Source: an uncultured Pelagibacteraceae bacterium (GTDB lineage Bacteria > Pseudomonadota > Alphaproteobacteria > Pelagibacterales > Pelagibacteraceae). From it: a stretch of 64,000 nt of DNA. The notes beneath the pieces were generated by a model. It had not been told where the DNA came from, did no database searches, and was given only the letters and a program-made list of their open reading frames with translations. The stretch is taken from NCBI GenBank assembly GCA_902594405.1, contig CACJMB010000004.1, positions 1 through 64,000 on the forward strand, written 5' to 3'. A program made the position numbers and the translations under genes. Of this stretch, positions 8,094-18,107 are shown one piece after another. The number at the start of each line of letters is the position of its first letter. Position 1 is the first letter of the stretch.

Positions 8094-9704
8094 ATGAATA
8101 AATTAGCTAAATTTTTAGATAGTACTTTTTTAGATTTAGGACGTGAGTTTAAATGGACCTACTTACCTCCATTAATGGTTTATATGGCAGCTGGTATTTC
8201 TGGTTTAACAGGAATAGTTGGTACATTTTTTGTTAAGGATTATTTAAATTTATCTGCTGCATTTCTTGCAGGTTTAGGTTTTTGGGCAGGCATTCCTTGG
8301 GCATTAAAAATGCCTTTAGGCCATTTGGTAGATCTTATTTGGCAAAGAAAAAATTATATGGTCTACTTTGGAGCTTCATTGATAGCTATTAGTTTACTAA
8401 TTATGTATGGATTGATTATTCATACAGAGGAGATGTCCCAAGTATTTTCTGTTGAAACATGGTTTGTAATAAGTGTGATTTTAGCTCCGGTTGGTTATGT
8501 AGTTCAAGATGTTGTTGCTGATGCTATGACAGTCGAAGCTGTTCCTTTAGTTGATGAAAAAGGAAATGATTACTCTAAAGATCAAATAAAAATAATGCAT
8601 ACAACTATGCAAACACTTGGAAGGTTTGCAATAATTGGTGGAACCGTTCTTGTTGCGTTAGTTAATGTTATTTTATTTAGAGATGTAGAAAGCTTGGAGC
8701 AGACTGACAAGATAAATTTATACGGAACTATCTATATTTATGCTCTTGTAATACCTTTAGTTTCTATACTAGGTGTAATTTTAGCAAATTATTTAAGACA
8801 CAAAAAAATTCGGCTTTTACAATCCAAAGGTTTAGAATTTAAGGAAGAAAGAGGTAACGAAAAAACAAAAATTAATTGGTGGATTTTAGGAGGAAGTTTG
8901 GTTTTTGTTATTTTCACCTTATCAGTTGGCTCATTCAAAGTACCATTTGCTCAAGAAATTGTATTTGTGGGCTCAGTTATAATTATTTTGTTTTTAATGT
9001 TTAAACTTATCAAGGAATTACCTGAAGAATTACGTTTAACAATTGTAGGAACAGCAGTAATTATTTTTGTTTTTAGAGCCATGCCAGGACCAGGACCAGG
9101 TTTGACTTGGTTCGAAATTGATGTGCTCGGTTTCAACGAGCAATTTTTTTCTATCCTATCGCTACTTGCTTCAATCTTAACTTTAGCTGGTATTGTTTTG
9201 TTAAGGCCATTTATGGCAAATAATTCAATTGCAAAAATAATTGTTGTTTTAAGTATTGCTGGTGCAATTTTGTTTTTACCAAGTGTTGGAATGTATTATG
9301 GTTTTCATAATTGGACATCTTCATTAACGGGTGGAGTAGTTGATGCTAAGTTTATTGCATTAATTAATACCGCATTAGAGTCTCCTCTTGGCCAAGTATC
9401 AATGATCCCTCTACTAGCCTGGATAGCAAAAAATGCTCCCGCACATTTAAAGGCAACTTTTTTTGCAGTTTTTGCATCTTTTACTAATCTTGCTTTATCA
9501 GCAAGTGCGTTGGGTACAAAATATTTAAATGAAATATTTACTGTGACTAGGGAGGTTAAGGATAAAGTTTCTGGCGAGATACAAACCACAGCAGATTATT
9601 CTGAACTTGGAATATTGTTAATTTTTGTAACACTTTTAACTTTAATTCTTCCAATTGTATTTGTATTTATAATTAATAATAGTAAATACAAAACTTCCGA
9701 ATAA
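8094..9704 (+). CDS. MFS permease, folate-biopterin transporter (BT1)-like
   Basis: A 536-residue polytopic protein with about 12 hydrophobic segments. The N-terminal region (KMPLGHLVDLIWQRKNYMV, QDVVADAMTVEAV) resembles the BT1/folate-biopterin branch of the major facilitator superfamily. The substrate cannot be inferred with confidence; folate or pterin would fit neighbouring folate-dependent demethylases and folE in the same window. It follows a 42-base gap and is followed 11 bases later by a flavodoxin-fold gene. Confidence 0.7.
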   Translation: MNKLAKFLDSTFLDLGREFKWTYLPPLMVYMAAGISGLTGIVGTFFVKDYLNLSAAFLAGLGFWAGIPWALKMPLGHLVDLIWQRKNYMVYFGASLIAISLLIMYGLIIHTEEMSQVFSVETWFVISVILAPVGYVVQDVVADAMTVEAVPLVDEKGNDYSKDQIKIMHTTMQTLGRFAIIGGTVLVALVNVILFRDVESLEQTDKINLYGTIYIYALVIPLVSILGVILANYLRHKKIRLLQSKGLEFKEERGNEKTKINWWILGGSLVFVIFTLSVGSFKVPFAQEIVFVGSVIIILFLMFKLIKELPEELRLTIVGTAVIIFVFRAMPGPGPGLTWFEIDVLGFNEQFFSILSLLASILTLAGIVLLRPFMANNSIAKIIVVLSIAGAILFLPSVGMYYGFHNWTSSLTGGVVDAKFIALINTALESPLGQVSMIPLLAWIAKNAPAHLKATFFAVFASFTNLALSASALGTKYLNEIFTVTREVKDKVSGEIQTTADYSELGILLIFVTLLTLILPIVFVFIINNSKYKTSE

Positions 9705-9715
9705 AAATAAATATT

Positions 9716-10285
9716 ATGAAAAAAATTTTCTTAGTCTACGGACATTATAATGACAGTTCATTTAATGCAGCGATCCGAGATGAGTTTGTTAAACAATCAA
9801 AAGCCAATGGAAATCAAGTTGATGTCGTTGATTTATATAAAGAGAAATTTAATCCAGTTTTTGCTGGTGAGGAACCTGATCAGGAAGTTTTAGATCATAG
9901 AAAAAGAATTGAGGAAAGTGATACTATTGTTTTAATTGCACCAATTTGGAACTTTAGAATGCCAGCGATAGTAGAGGGTTGGATTGATAAAGTTTTAGCT
10001 CCACCTTGGGCATTTAGATTTAAACAGTTAGTTGGAAACTATGGATATCCAATTGGAAACTTAAGAGATAAAAAAGCTATAATTTTTTGTACATATGGAT
10101 CACCAAGATTAGCAATTACTACTTTTTTTTTAAACTTACCAATTAGAAGATTAAAAAGGGGAGTATTTCATATGTGTGGCATATATAACATTGTCTATAG
10201 AAGATATTTTGCAGTACCATTTGTTAGCGATGCAAAGAGACAAGAATTTTTAAATGATGTTAGAAAAACTGCTAATAATCTTTAA
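9716..10285 (+). CDS. NAD(P)H dehydrogenase/quinone reductase, flavodoxin fold (KefF/MdaB-like)
   Basis: A 189-residue flavodoxin-like oxidoreductase expected to bind FMN or FAD. The opening MKKIFLVYGHYNDSSFN and APIWNFRMPAIVEGWID (about residues 80-97) are characteristic of this NAD(P)H:quinone reductase family. Likely role is two-electron reduction of quinones or xenobiotics in the cytoplasm. Its end overlaps the start of the next gene by 32 bases. Confidence 0.82.
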   Translation: MKKIFLVYGHYNDSSFNAAIRDEFVKQSKANGNQVDVVDLYKEKFNPVFAGEEPDQEVLDHRKRIEESDTIVLIAPIWNFRMPAIVEGWIDKVLAPPWAFRFKQLVGNYGYPIGNLRDKKAIIFCTYGSPRLAITTFFLNLPIRRLKRGVFHMCGIYNIVYRRYFAVPFVSDAKRQEFLNDVRKTANNL

Positions 10286-10730
10286 ATCTATAATTTTATT
10301 TTTTTTTCTCATTTCATTTTCGCAAGCTGAATTATTAAACCCTAACAGCACTATAAGCCCCAAAGAAGTTGTAAAAATTCAATTGAGTGGGCTTCAACAA
10401 AATGATCTTGAATATAAAGATAGTGGTATTGAACAAACTTGGAAATTTGCTCATCCGAATAATAAAAGAGTAACAGGACCATTAAGTAAATTTAAAATGA
10501 TGATTAAAAGTGACTCTTATGGCATGATGATTGATCACTTAAGTCACACGATTACTGAGCTTGGAAGTAGTGACAAATGGGCTCAATTTGAAGTAATCAT
10601 TCTTGATCAAGATAAGATTTATCACAAATTTAATTGGCAAGTTGAAAAGTACACACTAGAGGGAAGTTTAAAAGACTGTTGGCTAACTACAATGGTATCC
10701 AGCCCGATTCCTCTTGGAAGCTCAATTTGA
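10254..10730 (+). CDS. DUF4864-type exported protein
   Basis: A 158-residue protein with a hydrophobic N-terminal signal (LLIIFKSIILFFFLISFSQA) and a mature domain that looks like DUF4864 (SNTF2-like), with WKFAHPNNKRVTGP and FKMMIKS segments. It has an ATG at 10254 and another at 10257. The long overlap with the previous gene leaves the exact start uncertain, although the signal peptide needs a start near here. Function unknown. Confidence 0.7.
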   Translation: MMLEKLLIIFKSIILFFFLISFSQAELLNPNSTISPKEVVKIQLSGLQQNDLEYKDSGIEQTWKFAHPNNKRVTGPLSKFKMMIKSDSYGMMIDHLSHTITELGSSDKWAQFEVIILDQDKIYHKFNWQVEKYTLEGSLKDCWLTTMVSSPIPLGSSI

Positions 10731-10739
10731 TTATCCACA
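10731..10739 (+). promoter_or_regulatory. Isolated perfect DnaA-box match
   Basis: TTATCCACA, the consensus DnaA box, directly follows the stop codon of the DUF4864 gene in the 57-base gap before the DMGDH-etf operon. I saw no cluster of boxes around it, so this is not evidence for an origin. It may be a DnaA-linked regulatory site or chance. Confidence 0.25.
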
Positions 10740-10787
10740 GATACATTTTTGTTTCGCAACAATTAAAAATTTAGTAGGAATCGCAGA

Positions 10788-13220
10788 ATGAAAACAAAAA
10801 CTAAAGTTGTAGTAGTTGGTGGTGGTGTTGTAGGAGTTAGTGCTCTTTATCATTTAGCAAAAAAAGGTTGGTCAGATGTTGTTCTTATTGAAAGAAAAGA
10901 ATTAACTTCAGGATCTACTTGGCATGCTGCAGGATTATTGCCTTTGTTCAACATGAGTTATTCTGTAGGACAACTTCATAAGTATGCAGTCAATCTATAT
11001 AAAACACTTGAAGAAGAAACAGGAAAAAATGTTGGCTTTAGTGTTGTTTCGAATATTCGTTTAGCAAGTACAAAAGATAGAATGGATGAGTACCATCAAT
11101 ATGCAGGGGTTGCTCGAACTATTGGAGTAGACGTAAAATTTTTAACACCACAACAAGTTAAAGAAATTTGGCCATTATGTCATACAGATGATTTAGTTGG
11201 CGCAATACAACACCCTGAAGATGGATATATTCAACCAGCAGATTTAACACAAGCACTTGCAACAGGTGCAAGAAATAGAGGAGCTGAGATTTATAGAAAC
11301 ACAACTGTTTTATCGATGAGACAAACTAAAGATGGATGGGTTGTAGAAACAGATAAGGGAACAATAGAATGTGAACACGTTATTTCATGTTCAGGAAATT
11401 TTGCACGACAAACAGGTGAAATGGTAGGATTAGATATTCCAGTAATACCTGTTGAACATCAATACATTGTTACAGAACCTCACCCTGCAATCCAGCAAAG
11501 AAAAAAAGATGGATTACCAGAAATGGGAGTATTAAGAGACAGTGATAGCAGATGGTATATGAGAGAAGAAGCTGGAGGATTAATTTTGGGTCCTTATGAA
11601 GATGGTGCACCAGCTTGTTATGTAGAAGGACCATCAAAAGATTCTGAGTATGAATTATTTCAAGAGGACTTAGATAGATTAGCTCCACATATAGAAGGAG
11701 CTATTCATAGAGTTCCTGCGTTCGGTGAAGTTGGAGTAAAGAAAGTTTATAACGGAGCAATTTGTTATACTCCTGATGGAAATCCAATTGTTGGTCCTGC
11801 TTGGGGACTTAAAAATTTTTGGATAAATGAAGGACATAGTTTTGGAATTACAGCAGCAGGTGGTGCAGGCTGGCAATTAGCAGAGTGGATCGTTGATGGT
11901 GAACCTACAATAGATATGCTAGGAGTTGAACCAAGACGTTATGGAAACTATGCAACTAAATCTTACTTGAAAGCAAAAAATGAAGAAGCATATAGCCATG
12001 TATTTATTGTTCACTATCCAGATGAAGAAAGACCAGCGGCAAGACCATTAAGAACAGCTCCTTGTTATGAACGAATGAAAAATTTAGGCGCTGTGTTTGG
12101 TCAGAAATTTGGATGGGAAAGACCTAATTTTTTTGCAACAGATGGAATGGAGCAAAAAGATGATTGGTCATTTAGAAGATCAAAATGGTTTGATGCAATC
12201 AAAAAAGAATGTCAAAATGTAAAAGAAAATGTGGGTCTTTTAGATATGACTGCGTTTGCAAAATGTAGAATTAGGGGACCCAAAGCAGAGGAATTTTTAG
12301 ATTATTTAGTTGCAAATAAACTTCCAAAAAAAATTGGAAGGATAAATTTATGTCATGCTTTGAACACTAAGGGTGGAGTGCATTCAGAATTTACCATAAT
12401 GAAAGAAGCAGAAAATAGTTATTATTTAGTTTCTGCCGGAGCAAATTTAAGATTAGACCATGATTGGATCCAAAAATGGATGCCAGATGATGGGTCTGTA
12501 ATTTTTGAGGATCTAACTAATAGCACAGGAGTTTTGGTTGTAGCTGGTCCAAAAGCCAGACAATTAATGCAAAAGGTTTCAACAGATGATTTTTCTAATG
12601 AGAATTTCAAATGGCTAACTGCAAAAAATGTTAATGTTGGCTATGCTCCAGTAAATGCGATGAGAGTAAACTTTGTTGGTGAACTTGGATGGGAATTACA
12701 TCATCCAATTGAATATCAAAATCATATTTTTGATAAATTAATGGAAGCTGGTAAGGATTTAGGAATAAAACCATTTGGAATTAGAGCCATGAATAGTTTA
12801 AGAGTTGAAAAATCTTACAAATTAGTTGGTACAGAATTATCAATTGAATATTCACCATATGAATCTGGTCTTGATAGATTTATTCACCCAAATAAAGGTA
12901 ACTTTATTGGTTTAGAAGCACTTAACAAATGGAGAGAAAAGGGTTTTGATAATAAATTAGTTACTTTAGAGGTTCATAATACTAAAGATGCTGATGTATT
13001 AGGAAATAATCCTATTTTCAAAGATGGTAAAGTTGTTGGAAGAGCAACTGGAGGTGAATTTGGATTTAGATTAGACAAATCAATAGCTCTTGCAATGGTT
13101 AAGCCAGATTGTTCAAATGTGGGCGACAAATTACAAGTTGATATATTGGGTGAAATGTACGACGCTACCGTCTTAGATGAGAGTCCTTACGATTCAGAAA
13201 ATAATTTATTGAGAGCTTAA
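10788..13220 (+). CDS. Dimethylglycine dehydrogenase-like FAD/GcvT enzyme, ETF-linked
   Basis: An 810-residue flavoenzyme expected to oxidise dimethylglycine or sarcosine to the demethylated amine and 5,10-methylene-tetrahydrofolate. The dinucleotide motif [17 protein letters not shown] is at residues 7-23. STWHAAGL contains H46, the likely covalent FAD attachment site. The FAD domain occupies about 1-430 and a GcvT folate-binding domain follows, with GELGWELHH. Length matches full DMGDH. The stop overlaps the etfB start (TAATG), and etfA and ETF-QO follow, so electrons very probably pass to ETF. The choice between dimethylglycine and sarcosine is not resolved. Confidence 0.9.
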   Translation: MKTKTKVVVVGGGVVGVSALYHLAKKGWSDVVLIERKELTSGSTWHAAGLLPLFNMSYSVGQLHKYAVNLYKTLEEETGKNVGFSVVSNIRLASTKDRMDEYHQYAGVARTIGVDVKFLTPQQVKEIWPLCHTDDLVGAIQHPEDGYIQPADLTQALATGARNRGAEIYRNTTVLSMRQTKDGWVVETDKGTIECEHVISCSGNFARQTGEMVGLDIPVIPVEHQYIVTEPHPAIQQRKKDGLPEMGVLRDSDSRWYMREEAGGLILGPYEDGAPACYVEGPSKDSEYELFQEDLDRLAPHIEGAIHRVPAFGEVGVKKVYNGAICYTPDGNPIVGPAWGLKNFWINEGHSFGITAAGGAGWQLAEWIVDGEPTIDMLGVEPRRYGNYATKSYLKAKNEEAYSHVFIVHYPDEERPAARPLRTAPCYERMKNLGAVFGQKFGWERPNFFATDGMEQKDDWSFRRSKWFDAIKKECQNVKENVGLLDMTAFAKCRIRGPKAEEFLDYLVANKLPKKIGRINLCHALNTKGGVHSEFTIMKEAENSYYLVSAGANLRLDHDWIQKWMPDDGSVIFEDLTNSTGVLVVAGPKARQLMQKVSTDDFSNENFKWLTAKNVNVGYAPVNAMRVNFVGELGWELHHPIEYQNHIFDKLMEAGKDLGIKPFGIRAMNSLRVEKSYKLVGTELSIEYSPYESGLDRFIHPNKGNFIGLEALNKWREKGFDNKLVTLEVHNTKDADVLGNNPIFKDGKVVGRATGGEFGFRLDKSIALAMVKPDCSNVGDKLQVDILGEMYDATVLDESPYDSENNLLRA

Positions 13221-13969
13221 TGAAAATTTTAGTAGCTGTAAAAAGGGTTATTGATTACAACGTTCAAATAAGAGTTAAAGAAGACGGCACGGGTGTAGTT
13301 ACTGACAACGTTAAAATGTCAACCAATCCCCCTGATGACAATGCAATAGAGGAGGCTGTAAAAATTAAAGAAGCAGGTAAAGCTACAGAAGTAGTTGCTG
13401 TAACTGTCGGTGAAGAAAAAGCTCAAGAAACTGTTAGGAAAGCTTTAGCGGTTGGTGCGGACAGAGGCATTCATGTGAAAGTCGATGGAATTTTAGAACC
13501 ACTCGCTGTTTCAAAAATTTTACAAAAAATAGTAGATAAAGAAAAACCAGATTTAGTATTTATGGGCAAACAAGCAATAGACGATGATTGTAATCAAACA
13601 GGCCAAATGTTGAGCGCTTTATTAAATTGGCCACAAGCAACATTTGCCTCAAAGATTGATGTTAAAGATAATAAATTAGAAGTAACTAGAGAAATAGACG
13701 AAGGTCTAGAAACAATCGAAATAAATGTTCCAGCTATTGTAACTTGTGATCTTAGGCTGAATGAACCAAGATACGCATCATTACCAAATATAATGAAAGC
13801 CAAGAAAAAACCTATAGAAGAAATTGCAGCCTCTGATTTAGGTGTAGATGTATCACCAAGATTAGAGCAATTAAAAGTAGAGGAACCTCCAAAAAGAAAA
13901 GCAGGTATAAAAGTTGCAAATGTTGCTGAATTAGTTCAAAAATTAAAAAATGAGGCGAAGGTAATTTAA
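13220..13969 (+). CDS. etfB: Electron transfer flavoprotein beta subunit
   Basis: A 249-residue ETF beta subunit that binds AMP and docks dehydrogenases. The opening [19 protein letters not shown], the core [19 protein letters not shown] and the C-terminal [17 protein letters not shown] recognition loop with its following helix are classic. It overlaps the DMGDH stop by one base and the etfA start by one base, forming a coupled dehydrogenase-ETF operon. Confidence 0.97.
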   Translation: MKILVAVKRVIDYNVQIRVKEDGTGVVTDNVKMSTNPPDDNAIEEAVKIKEAGKATEVVAVTVGEEKAQETVRKALAVGADRGIHVKVDGILEPLAVSKILQKIVDKEKPDLVFMGKQAIDDDCNQTGQMLSALLNWPQATFASKIDVKDNKLEVTREIDEGLETIEINVPAIVTCDLRLNEPRYASLPNIMKAKKKPIEEIAASDLGVDVSPRLEQLKVEEPPKRKAGIKVANVAELVQKLKNEAKVI

Positions 13970-14922
13970 TGGCAGTTTTACTTATAGCAGAGCACAATAA
14001 TAAAGAATTAAGACCATTTACTCTTAATGCAGCTACAGCAGCATCTCAAATTGATGCAGATGTTCATGCTGTAATTATTGGTCAAAACTCTGCAGATGCT
14101 GCAAAACAATTATCTGAACTTCCGGTGGTTAAAAAAGTATTGAGTGTAGAGGCAGCTCACTATGAAAACTTCACTGCAGAAAATTTTGCTCCAGTGGTTG
14201 TAAAACTTGCAGAAAATTATTCTCACATTATTTGTTCAGCAAATACATTTGGTAAAAATTTGATGCCGCGAATTGCTGCTCATCTTGATACATCGCAAGT
14301 AAGTGACATTATTAAAGTAATATCACAAGATACTTTTTTAAGACCAATTTATGCAGGTAATGCTTTTGCAACAATTAAGAGTAATGATGCTAAAAAGTGT
14401 GTAACTATCAGACCTACTTCTTTCGATCCTTGTGAGAGTACAGGTGGATCAGCTCCAATTGAAAAAGTAGATGCCAGTGAAGAGTTTTCAAATACTAAAT
14501 TTATCAAAAGAGAAGAAATTAAATCTGATCGACCTGAACTTGGAACAGCAAGAATTGTTGTATCAGGTGGTAGAGGAATGCAAAGTGGAGATAATTTTAA
14601 ATTGATTACAGAAATTGCTGACAAACTAGGCGCAGCAATTGGAGCATCAAGAGCTGCAGTAGATGCTGGTTATATAAGTAACGATCATCAAGTGGGTCAA
14701 ACAGGAAAAGTAGTGGTGCCAGATCTATATATTGCTGTTGGAATTTCAGGTGCTATTCAGCATTTAGCAGGAATGAAGGAAAGTAAAGTTATAGTTGCAA
14801 TTAATAAAGATGGTGAAGCTCCAATCTTTAGTGTTGCAGATTATGGACTTGAAGCTGATTTATTTGAGGCACTGCCTCAGTTCATGGAAGAGCTGAACAA
14901 ATTAAACACTATACAAAAATAA
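13969..14922 (+). CDS. etfA: Electron transfer flavoprotein alpha subunit
   Basis: A 317-residue ETF alpha subunit. The C-terminal FAD domain shows [13 protein letters not shown] (about 202-214), [10 protein letters not shown] and the [25 protein letters not shown] region split around residue 250, all FAD-contacting motifs of EtfA. It accepts electrons from the upstream DMGDH-like enzyme with EtfB and hands them to the quinone oxidoreductase encoded 23 bases downstream. Confidence 0.97.
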   Translation: MAVLLIAEHNNKELRPFTLNAATAASQIDADVHAVIIGQNSADAAKQLSELPVVKKVLSVEAAHYENFTAENFAPVVVKLAENYSHIICSANTFGKNLMPRIAAHLDTSQVSDIIKVISQDTFLRPIYAGNAFATIKSNDAKKCVTIRPTSFDPCESTGGSAPIEKVDASEEFSNTKFIKREEIKSDRPELGTARIVVSGGRGMQSGDNFKLITEIADKLGAAIGASRAAVDAGYISNDHQVGQTGKVVVPDLYIAVGISGAIQHLAGMKESKVIVAINKDGEAPIFSVADYGLEADLFEALPQFMEELNKLNTIQK

Positions 14923-14945
14923 TCCTTACAGTTAAAAACTAGAGT

Positions 14946-16565
14946 ATGTCTAGAGAATCGATGGAATATGATGTTGTAATCATTGGTGGAGGGCCATCAG
15001 GATTATCAACCGCAATAAAGTTAAAACAATTAGATCCAAACTTAAATGTTTGTTTATTAGAAAAAGCATCAGAAATTGGAGCTCATATTTTAAGTGGAAA
15101 TGTATTTGAAACTCGTGCTCTAGATGAATTATTACCAAATTGGAGAGAATTAAATTCTCCAATCAAAACAAAAGTAACTAAAGAAAAATTTTTATTTTTG
15201 GGAAAAACCAGATCTTTAAGTTGGCCAACTTGGCTATTACCTGCTGTTCAGCAAAATCATAAAAATTATATCATCAGTTTAGCAAACCTGTGTAGATGGC
15301 TTGCTGAACAAGCAGAAAATTTAGGTGTAGAAATCTTTCCAGGATTTCCAGCAAGTGAAATTTTATATAACGAAGATGGATCTGTTAAAGGTGTTGCAAC
15401 TCAAGATATGGGCATAGACAAAGACGGTAATAAAAAAGATAGTTTTGAACCAGGCATTGAGCTTTTAGGTAAAGTAACTGTTTTTGCAGAAGGGTGTAGA
15501 GGTCATTTGGGAAAACAATTGATTGAAAAATTTGAATTAAATAAAGGTAAAGATCCTCAACAATACGGAATTGGTTTTAAAGAAATTTGGGAAATAGAGG
15601 ATAAAAATCACGAAGAAGGCTTAGTTATGCATACAGCTGGATGGCCATTAGATAATAGTACTTATGGTGGTAGTTTTATGTATCACGCAGAAAATAAACA
15701 AGTTTTTCTAGGTTATGTAATAGGTTTAGATTACAAAAATCCTCACCTTTCTCCTTATGATGAATTTCAGAGATTTAAAACTCATCCAGCAATAAAAAAA
15801 ATAATAGAAGGTGGAAAAAGGATTTCTTACGGCGCAAGGGCTTTAATTGAAGGTGGATTTCAAAGTTTACCAAAAATGTTTATGCCCGGAGCTTTACTGG
15901 TCGGATGTGATGCGGGAACTTTGAATATGCCAAAAATCAAAGGTTCTCATACAGCAATGAAAAGTGGAATGATTGCAGCTGAAACTATCAATGAACATTT
16001 AAAAGAAAACAAAGATTTATCCATTTATGAAAATAAATTTAAAGATAGCTGGTTATATAAAGAGCTTTATGAAGCTCGGAACGTGAAACCTAGTTTTAGC
16101 TGGGGATTAATTTTAGGAATAATCTTCACAGGTATTGATCAAATTTTATTTAGAGGAAAACTTCCTTTTACACTTAAACATAAACATGCTGATCATGAAA
16201 CATTAAAACCTGCAAATCAAATGCCAAAAATAGATTATCCAAAATATGACAATGTAATAACTTTTGATAAAACAAGCTCAGTTTATCTAACAGGAACCAA
16301 TCATGCAGACAATCAACCAGTTCATCTAAAACTTAAAGATCCTGATTTACCAATAAATTATACTCTAGAAAAATTCGATGAACCTGCTCAAAGATATTGT
16401 CCTGCAGGCGTTTATGAAGTTCAAAAAGAAAATGATGTAAATAAATTTGTAATTAATTCTCAAAATTGTATCCATTGTAAAACATGTGATATTAAAGAAC
16501 CTTCTCAAAATATAACTTGGGTTACACCAGAAGGAAGTGGTGGTCCAAGATATGGAAATATGTAA
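14946..16565 (+). CDS. Electron transfer flavoprotein:ubiquinone oxidoreductase
   Basis: A 539-residue membrane-associated flavoprotein passing electrons from ETF to ubiquinone. The FAD motif VVIIGGGPSGLS is at residues 10-21. The C-terminal ferredoxin-like domain has CPAGVYEV and NCIHCKTCDIKEPSQN, supplying the cysteines for one 4Fe-4S cluster. Length is near the normal 550. ATGs at 14946 and 14961 are both possible starts. It ends base-to-base against the convergent DUF2237 gene. Confidence 0.95.
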   Translation: MSRESMEYDVVIIGGGPSGLSTAIKLKQLDPNLNVCLLEKASEIGAHILSGNVFETRALDELLPNWRELNSPIKTKVTKEKFLFLGKTRSLSWPTWLLPAVQQNHKNYIISLANLCRWLAEQAENLGVEIFPGFPASEILYNEDGSVKGVATQDMGIDKDGNKKDSFEPGIELLGKVTVFAEGCRGHLGKQLIEKFELNKGKDPQQYGIGFKEIWEIEDKNHEEGLVMHTAGWPLDNSTYGGSFMYHAENKQVFLGYVIGLDYKNPHLSPYDEFQRFKTHPAIKKIIEGGKRISYGARALIEGGFQSLPKMFMPGALLVGCDAGTLNMPKIKGSHTAMKSGMIAAETINEHLKENKDLSIYENKFKDSWLYKELYEARNVKPSFSWGLILGIIFTGIDQILFRGKLPFTLKHKHADHETLKPANQMPKIDYPKYDNVITFDKTSSVYLTGTNHADNQPVHLKLKDPDLPINYTLEKFDEPAQRYCPAGVYEVQKENDVNKFVINSQNCIHCKTCDIKEPSQNITWVTPEGSGGPRYGNM

Positions 16566-16940
16566 TTAAGATAAATCTATTGCAAACTTTTTTAAAGTTT
16601 CAATAGGTACATATTTAAGAGTGTTTTCGTGAGTTCTTTTCAAAAATATTGGACATCCTTTACCGGCTTCAACTGCTCTTGCATACCAACTAGCACACAA
16701 ACACCATCCATCTCCATCTTTTAAACCTGGAAACCCAAATTCAGGATGTGGAGTAATTAAATCGTTACCTGCTTCTTTCATCCACTCTAAGCATTCAGTA
16801 GTAACTTTAGCACAAACTGTATGAAGTCCATGATCATTCTCGTCAGTGTTACAACAACCATCACGAAACCAACCTGTTAAAGGATCATTTGAACATTCTT
16901 CTAGATCTTCACCTAGAACATTTTTTTGTTTCTCGCTCAT
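16566..16940 (-). CDS. DUF2237 family protein
   Basis: A 124-residue cysteine-rich small protein matching DUF2237 in its NVLGEDLEECSNDPLTGWFRDGCCNT opening (here split around the double Cys) and in GDGWCLCASWYARA. Seven cysteines are present, suggesting metal or redox chemistry, but the family's function is not known. It is encoded immediately downstream of hisI on the same strand. Confidence 0.88.
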   Translation of the reverse strand: MSEKQKNVLGEDLEECSNDPLTGWFRDGCCNTDENDHGLHTVCAKVTTECLEWMKEAGNDLITPHPEFGFPGLKDGDGWCLCASWYARAVEAGKGCPIFLKRTHENTLKYVPIETLKKFAIDLS

Positions 16941-17408
16941 TTAAATTTTTGTAGGATTTGGTTGACCTTTATAAACTTCATCAGGGTCGAATTTTTTTTC
17001 TTTTTCAAGAAATTCCATTTCAACTTTTCTTCCGTTTTCTATTGGTCCCATAGGAATTGATCTATAAAAACATGATCTATAACCAACATGACAACTAGCT
17101 CCATCACCGATATCAACTGTTAACCATATCGAGTCTTGATCATCATCAATTCTTATTTCAGTAACCTTTTGTGTAAAACCACTTGTTTTACCTTTGTGCC
17201 AGATAGCTTTTCTCGATCTACTAAAATAGTGTGCCTCTTTGGTTTCAATTGTCTTTTTAAGAGCTTCTACATTCATATATCCATGCATCAAAATATCTTT
17301 TGTTTTTGAACACATAGTAATGACTGGGATTAACCCATTATTATCAAATTTTGGTGATAGAAGATTACCCTCTTCAATATCGTAGATATTTTCTCTTTTT
17401 TTGAACAT
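16941..17408 (-). CDS. hisI: Phosphoribosyl-AMP cyclohydrolase
   Basis: A 155-residue HisI catalysing the third step of histidine biosynthesis, hydrolysis of phosphoribosyl-AMP. SRSRKAIWHKGKTSG (about 84-98), the acidic Mg-binding run around DDDQDS, and the zinc cysteines in GASCHVGYRSCFYR are all visible. No HisE domain is fused. Its start faces folE across a 77-base divergent promoter region. Confidence 0.93.
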   Translation of the reverse strand: MFKKRENIYDIEEGNLLSPKFDNNGLIPVITMCSKTKDILMHGYMNVEALKKTIETKEAHYFSRSRKAIWHKGKTSGFTQKVTEIRIDDDQDSIWLTVDIGDGASCHVGYRSCFYRSIPMGPIENGRKVEMEFLEKEKKFDPDEVYKGQPNPTKI

Positions 17409-17485
17409 ATGCGGTGACTATGTAGCACATATATGAATATATTAAATATTTTTAAATTGAAGTAATTACTGTATAAAAAAGCGCT
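17409..17485. promoter_or_regulatory. Divergent promoter region between hisI and folE
   Basis: A 77-base AT-rich spacer that must hold start signals for both the leftward hisI-DUF2237 pair and the rightward folE-acuI-lysR run. TATA-like stretches are present, but I could not assign -35/-10 pairs reliably. Confidence 0.4.
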
Positions 17486-18106
17486 ATGAAATTAGTAAAA
17501 GACACTGACGACAAAAACTTAGATATAAAGCAGGTTTCAGATAAAGAAGCTGAAGACGCTTTTAGAACTATCCTTTCTTGGATGGGTGAAGATCCTAATA
17601 GAGAAGGTTTGTTAGAAACTCCTAAGAGAGTGGTAAAAGCTTTTAAAGAATATTTTAAAGGGTACAAAGAAGATCCAAATAAAATCTTAGACAAAACTTT
17701 TGGTGATGTTGAGGGTTATGATGACATGGTTGTTCAAAAAAATATATCAGTGCAAAGTCATTGTGAACATCATATGGCTCCAATTATTGGAAAAGCACAC
17801 GTAGCTTATATTCCAAAAGAAAGAGTTGTAGGATTGAGTAAGTTAGCAAGAGTAGTTGAAGTTTTCTCTAAAAGATTACAAACACAAGAGAGACTTACTA
17901 TGCAGATAGCCAACACTTTAATGGAATCTTTAGATGCCAAAGGAGTTGCTGTAACTATTGATTCAACTCATCAGTGTATGACAATGAGAGGTATTAAAAA
18001 AGAACAAGCAACTACGGTTACAAATTACTACTTAGGCCAATTCAAAGAAGATTTAAGTTATCAAAATAGATATTTACGATTTATCAGCACTACGTTAAAA
18101 GATTAA
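17486..18106 (+). CDS. folE: GTP cyclohydrolase I
   Basis: A 206-residue FolE opening GTP to 7,8-dihydroneopterin triphosphate, the first step of folate synthesis. SHCEHHMAPI carries the zinc Cys and catalytic His, STHQCMTMRG the second zinc Cys, and EDPNREGLLETPKRV is the N-terminal signature. Folate supply fits the folate-dependent GcvT-type demethylases in the window. The acuI-like gene begins two bases after the stop. Confidence 0.96.
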   Translation: MKLVKDTDDKNLDIKQVSDKEAEDAFRTILSWMGEDPNREGLLETPKRVVKAFKEYFKGYKEDPNKILDKTFGDVEGYDDMVVQKNISVQSHCEHHMAPIIGKAHVAYIPKERVVGLSKLARVVEVFSKRLQTQERLTMQIANTLMESLDAKGVAVTIDSTHQCMTMRGIKKEQATTVTNYYLGQFKEDLSYQNRYLRFISTTLKD

Positions 18107-18107
18107 G

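Noticed and set aside
11470..11876. Minus-strand open frames inside the DMGDH-like gene
   Set aside because: Antisense shadows with low-complexity translations and no neighbours or start signals.
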